A stretch of 12,039 nucleotides of DNA, taken from Desulfotignum sp. Lineage in GTDB: Bacteria > Desulfobacterota > Desulfobacteria > Desulfobacterales > Desulfobacteraceae. The translations under genes were made by a program, and so were the position numbers. The stretch spans positions 1 through 12,039 of the forward strand of contig JAABRW010000237.1 of NCBI GenBank assembly GCA_011390695.1, in the 5' to 3' direction. Each line of letters starts with the position of its first letter. Positions within the stretch are counted from its first letter, which is position 1. The notes under the pieces were generated by a model. The model was not told the origin of the DNA. It ran no database searches and worked only from the letters and a program-made list of their open reading frames with translations. Positions 9,323-12,039 of this stretch are shown here, piece by piece.

Positions 9323-9799
9323 TTATTTTTTTTTGTCTGAATCAAATTCTTCTACAGATTCTGTCCAGGCATTACTGAGGGCCTCATAGGCATGTGAAAA
9401 TCCTTTTTTTATTTCTTCCCATGCATCTGCAGAACTGGTTTTCATGCTGCCGTACCACTCAGCCACCTGATTGCGCTGTTCCCGCAGGGCTTGGAGGTTT
9501 TCCCGGGTTTGTTTGCGGGCAGCCCTGCTCATCTGTTCCCAGTTGTCTTTGATATCTGTTTCCAGCGCATCTATGCGCTTATCCAGTTTATCCAGAGTTT
9601 TTCCTGCCTGCTGTACCGCCTCATCGCGCTGATCAGCACTATAGGACTTCAAGGCTTCCATCAGGTCCTGTGCTTCCTGTTTGACTGCCTTGATCGACGT
9701 TTTGTCTTCTGACTCTCCGGCAACGCCGGGCACGGTTGTAAACATTACGGCGATTACCACCCACATGCAAACTGCACTGATTTTTTTTGTATATGTCAT
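9323..9799 (-). CDS. Exported coiled-coil protein resembling the sll1863 stress-response family
   Basis: This small protein (158 aa) has a signal peptide: KK at positions 5-6, a hydrophobic core at 7-23 and probable cleavage after G28 (VAG, then ESED). The cysteine at 11 is not in a lipobox, so it is probably a soluble periplasmic protein. The mature part is almost entirely charged amphipathic helix with Q/E/K/R heptads, and ends with WEEIKKGFSHAYEALSNAW-type repeats, the pattern seen in sll1863/apolipoprotein-like bacterial proteins of unknown biochemistry. It ends in acidic residues and a lysine triplet. The start is well fixed by AGGAG at 9811-9807, 7 nt before the ATG. It lies 16 nt after gap and 16 nt before the PLD/VTT gene, so it is probably co-transcribed. 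The family assignment is by resemblance and less sure than the export signal. Confidence 0.8.
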   Translation of the reverse strand: MTYTKKISAVCMWVVIAVMFTTVPGVAGESEDKTSIKAVKQEAQDLMEALKSYSADQRDEAVQQAGKTLDKLDKRIDALETDIKDNWEQMSRAARKQTRENLQALREQRNQVAEWYGSMKTSSADAWEEIKKGFSHAYEALSNAWTESVEEFDSDKKK

Positions 9800-9815
9800 T
9801 TGATATCTCCTGATT

Positions 9816-10805
9816 TTATTGTTTCACTGCTTCGCGAACCATCTGGCTTGCATATCCCCATTCATTGTCATACCAGGCCATCACCTTGAGCAGATCACCA
9901 TCCACCACCTGGGTCATGTTCAGATCCACAATGGATGCTCTGGAATCTTTGATGATGTCAGTGGAGACAATGGGGTCCTCGGTCACCCCCAGAATACCCC
10001 TGTACCGTTCGGTTTGTGATTCTTCCTGGAAAATCGCATTGACCTCCTCTGCTGTCACCTCCCGCTCCGTCACAAAGACCATATCGGTAATGGAACCCAC
10101 CGGCACCGGACCGCGGATGGCAACGCCGTCAAATTTGCCGCTGTATTGGGGAAGCACTTTTGTGGTGGCCTGGGCCGCACCTGTGGTGGTGGGCACAAAA
10201 TTGACTGCTGCAGCCCTGCCCCGGCTCCATTTGTTTCTGGGTGCGTCTATGATGGCCTGGCTCGATGTATATGCATGAATGGTGGTCATGGTGGCCTTTT
10301 TTATGCCGACCCTTCTTCCCATGACCTCCACCACCGGGCTGATGCAGTTGGTGGTGCAGCTGGCACACGAGAACATGTCAGGCGATCCTTCCAGCTGGTT
10401 CACGCCATGCACCACCATCTGCACCTCCCCTGTCTTCTCGGGAGCGGAAAGAATAACCTGCCTTGCACCGGCGTCCAGATGTTTTTTCAACCCCTCTTTT
10501 TTGCGGAAAACCCCGGTACATTCAAAAACCATGTCGATTTCAAGTTCTTTCCATGGCAGGTTTGCCGGGTCTTTTTCATTGAACATCCGGTATTTTTTTC
10601 CCTCTATGTGCAGCCCGTCCTTGCCGGGTTTCACCTCTTTTTCATATCTGCCGTATACGGAATCATATTTCAACAGATAGGCAAGGTTATCCACCGGCAG
10701 CAGATCGTTTATTGCCGCAAGTTCAAGTTCCGGGGTTTCCAGTATTATTTTCAGCACTGCACTTCCGATTCTTCCAAGTCCGTTGACTGCCACTTTTTTG
10801 GCCAT
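9816..10805 (-). CDS. gap: Type I glyceraldehyde-3-phosphate dehydrogenase
   Basis: This cytosolic enzyme interconverts glyceraldehyde-3-phosphate and 1,3-bisphosphoglycerate with NAD(H), in glycolysis or gluconeogenesis. The 329 residues are a full family length. The N-terminal Rossmann motif GLGRIGSAVLKI and AINDL (an Asp after strand 2, favouring NAD over NADP) are present, as is the active-site SCASCTTNC with catalytic C150. WYDNEWGYASQMV near the C-terminus is also canonical. The ATG at 10805 is preferred because GGAG lies 9 nt upstream; an ATG at 10820 would add MEKII but contains that ribosome binding site and has none of its own visible. The gene follows ppsA after about 54 nt, suggesting gluconeogenic use, which is inference from context. 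Confidence 0.97.
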   Translation of the reverse strand: MAKKVAVNGLGRIGSAVLKIILETPELELAAINDLLPVDNLAYLLKYDSVYGRYEKEVKPGKDGLHIEGKKYRMFNEKDPANLPWKELEIDMVFECTGVFRKKEGLKKHLDAGARQVILSAPEKTGEVQMVVHGVNQLEGSPDMFSCASCTTNCISPVVEVMGRRVGIKKATMTTIHAYTSSQAIIDAPRNKWSRGRAAAVNFVPTTTGAAQATTKVLPQYSGKFDGVAIRGPVPVGSITDMVFVTEREVTAEEVNAIFQEESQTERYRGILGVTEDPIVSTDIIKDSRASIVDLNMTQVVDGDLLKVMAWYDNEWGYASQMVREAVKQ

Positions 10806-10859
10806 AATTATTTTCTCCATGTTTTTGTTTTTTTTTGTTCTGTTATTTTTTGGTTTTTT
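10806..10859. other. A-rich spacer between ppsA and gap
   Basis: This 54-nt gap reads as A-tracts on the minus strand (runs of 6 to 9 A). It holds the gap ribosome binding site. There is no GC-rich hairpin before the tracts, so I do not call an intrinsic terminator; read-through from ppsA into gap is plausible. Confidence 0.5.
10815..10818 (-). promoter_or_regulatory. Ribosome binding site deciding the gap start
   Basis: GGAG on the minus strand lies 9 nt before the ATG at 10805. It overlaps codons 1-2 of the alternative start at 10820, so the shorter protein beginning MAKKVAVNG is favoured. Confidence 0.6.
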
Positions 10860-12039
10860 TTATTTCTGCTCAATTTTCGCCACCCGTTTGATGACATCCA
10901 GCATGCTGTCGGGCTGCAGAGAAATGGAATCAATACCGGTTTCCACCAGAAAGGCGGCAAATTCAATGTCATTGCTGGGCGCCTCACCACAGATGCCCAC
11001 TTTTCGATCAGCTTTGTGGGCTGTTTCAATGAGCATACGGATCAGGCGCTTGACAGAAGCTTCACTTTCATCAAACAAAGGGGCCAGTTTTTCTGAATCA
11101 CGGCCGATGCCCAGGGTGAGCTGGGTCAGGTCATTGGAACCGATGGAAAACCCGTCGAACCGCTCGGCAAAAGCATCTGCTTCCAGGATATTGGTGGGAA
11201 TTTCCGCCATGATATACACCTGGAGATCATTTTCCCCGCGCTTCAACCCGTTTTTTTCCAGGACCTCTATCACCTTGTCTGCCTCGGCCGGGGTCCGGCA
11301 GAAAGGAATCATGATGGTCACATTGACAAACCCCATCTTTTCACGCACCCGGCGGATGGCACGGCATTCCAGGGCAAATCCGTCCTCATAGTCGGCGCTG
11401 TAATACCGCGATGCTCCCCGCCAGCCGAGCATGGGGTTGTCTTCTTTGGGTTCGAACCGGCTGCCCCCGATCAAATCAGCATATTCATTGGTTTTAAAAT
11501 CGCTCATACGCACGATCACCTGGTGGGGATACTGGGAAGCCGCAATGGTGGCAATGCCCCGGGCCAGATACTCCACAAAATATTCGGATTTGTCTGCATA
11601 TTTTCGGGTCAGCGTTTCAATCTGTTCTCTGACTTTTTTGTCTTCGACCGTGTCGAACCGGGTCAGGGCCAGGGGATGAATTTTGATCACATTGTTGATC
11701 AAATATTCCATTCTGGCCAGCCCCACACCCCTGCAGGGCAGTTTCCACCACCGCATGGCTGCCTGGGGGGAACCGATGTTCAACATGATCCGGGTCTTTG
11801 TTTCCGGCAGGTTTTCCAAATCCAGATCCTCTTCTTCAAATGCCAGGTGGCCGGCATACACCTGGCATTCGGCATCTCCGGCACAGGTTACGGTCACTTC
11901 CTGCCCGTCTTTGAGTATTTTTGTTGCGTTATCCGTGCCCACAACAGCGGGAATACCCAGTTCACGGCTTACAATGGCAGCATGGGACGTCCGGCCCCCC
12001 TGGTCGGTGATAATGGCGGCGGCCCGTTTCATGATCGGG
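10860..12039 (-). CDS. ppsA: Phosphoenolpyruvate synthase, C-terminal half (5' end outside window)
   Basis: PEP synthase converts pyruvate, ATP and water to PEP, AMP and phosphate, the entry step of gluconeogenesis from pyruvate. The 392 visible residues start in the swivelling phosphohistidine domain with TDQGGRTSHAAIVSRELG (His at fragment residue 19), followed by IPAVVG. They continue into the PEP-binding barrel with GLARMEYL, RMSDFKTNEY, NPMLGWRGASRYY and IMAEIPTN, and end with SIGSNDLTQLTLG and GICGEAPSND (catalytic Cys at 350). The His-to-Cys distance of 331 residues matches my recollection of E. coli PpsA (H421, C751). RMSDFKTNEY and the C-terminal signature favour PpsA over pyruvate phosphate dikinase. 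About 400 N-terminal residues (the ATP-grasp domain) lie beyond base 12039. The stop is TAA at 10862-10860. It heads the visible gene run. Confidence 0.95.
   Translation of the reverse strand, partial: PIMKRAAAIITDQGGRTSHAAIVSRELGIPAVVGTDNATKILKDGQEVTVTCAGDAECQVYAGHLAFEEEDLDLENLPETKTRIMLNIGSPQAAMRWWKLPCRGVGLARMEYLINNVIKIHPLALTRFDTVEDKKVREQIETLTRKYADKSEYFVEYLARGIATIAASQYPHQVIVRMSDFKTNEYADLIGGSRFEPKEDNPMLGWRGASRYYSADYEDGFALECRAIRRVREKMGFVNVTIMIPFCRTPAEADKVIEVLEKNGLKRGENDLQVYIMAEIPTNILEADAFAERFDGFSIGSNDLTQLTLGIGRDSEKLAPLFDESEASVKRLIRMLIETAHKADRKVGICGEAPSNDIEFAAFLVETGIDSISLQPDSMLDVIKRVAKIEQK

Noticed and set aside
10820..10859. Intrinsic terminator after ppsA, suggested by long A/T runs
   Set aside because: No GC-rich hairpin precedes the tracts, and on the coding strand they are A rather than T runs.
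10146..11096. 316-codon open frame on the plus strand spanning gap, the spacer and the end of ppsA
   Set aside because: It crosses two real genes in antisense and its Phe-rich stretch is simply the reverse of A-tracts in the spacer.

Overview
All seven genes in this 12 kb window lie on the minus strand, so the window reads from high to low coordinates. The order of transcription is ppsA (5' end outside the window), gap, a small exported coiled-coil protein, a phospholipase D/VTT membrane fusion protein, a glgA-like GT5 glucan synthase, glgE, and a treS-maltokinase fusion whose last codons lie beyond base 1. No rRNA, tRNA, CRISPR array, insertion sequence or phage gene is visible. The moderate GC content, the protein sequences and the gene mix suggest a Gram-negative anaerobe of the Desulfobacterota, perhaps a Desulfobacteraceae-type sulfate reducer. 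That assignment rests on general resemblance and was not tested by a search.

Layout: 12039-10860 is the C-terminal half of phosphoenolpyruvate synthase. 10805-9816 is type I glyceraldehyde-3-phosphate dehydrogenase. 9799-9323 is a signal-peptide-bearing helical protein resembling the sll1863 stress family. 9306-7159 is a two-HKD PLD enzyme fused to a VTT/DedA-like membrane domain, with a TTG start. 7157-5586 is a divergent glycogen synthase. 5505-3517 is GlgE maltosyltransferase. 3352-1 is trehalose synthase fused to maltokinase. The gaps are short (54, 16, 16, 1 and 80 nt) down to glgE. A 164-nt spacer between glgE and treS-mak holds an inverted-repeat element built from 7-bp units.

The metabolic genes form a coherent route. 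PpsA and GAPDH serve the lower part of gluconeogenesis. TreS converts trehalose to maltose, the fused maltokinase makes maltose-1-phosphate, and GlgE polymerises it into alpha-1,4-glucan. The GT5 protein would add a nucleotide-sugar entry into the same polymer. The PLD/VTT protein and the exported helical protein sit inside this cluster without an obvious role in glucan synthesis. They suggest a link to envelope or stress physiology, which is inference. No branching enzyme (glgB) or ADP-glucose pyrophosphorylase (glgC) is present in the window; glgB could lie just beyond base 1.
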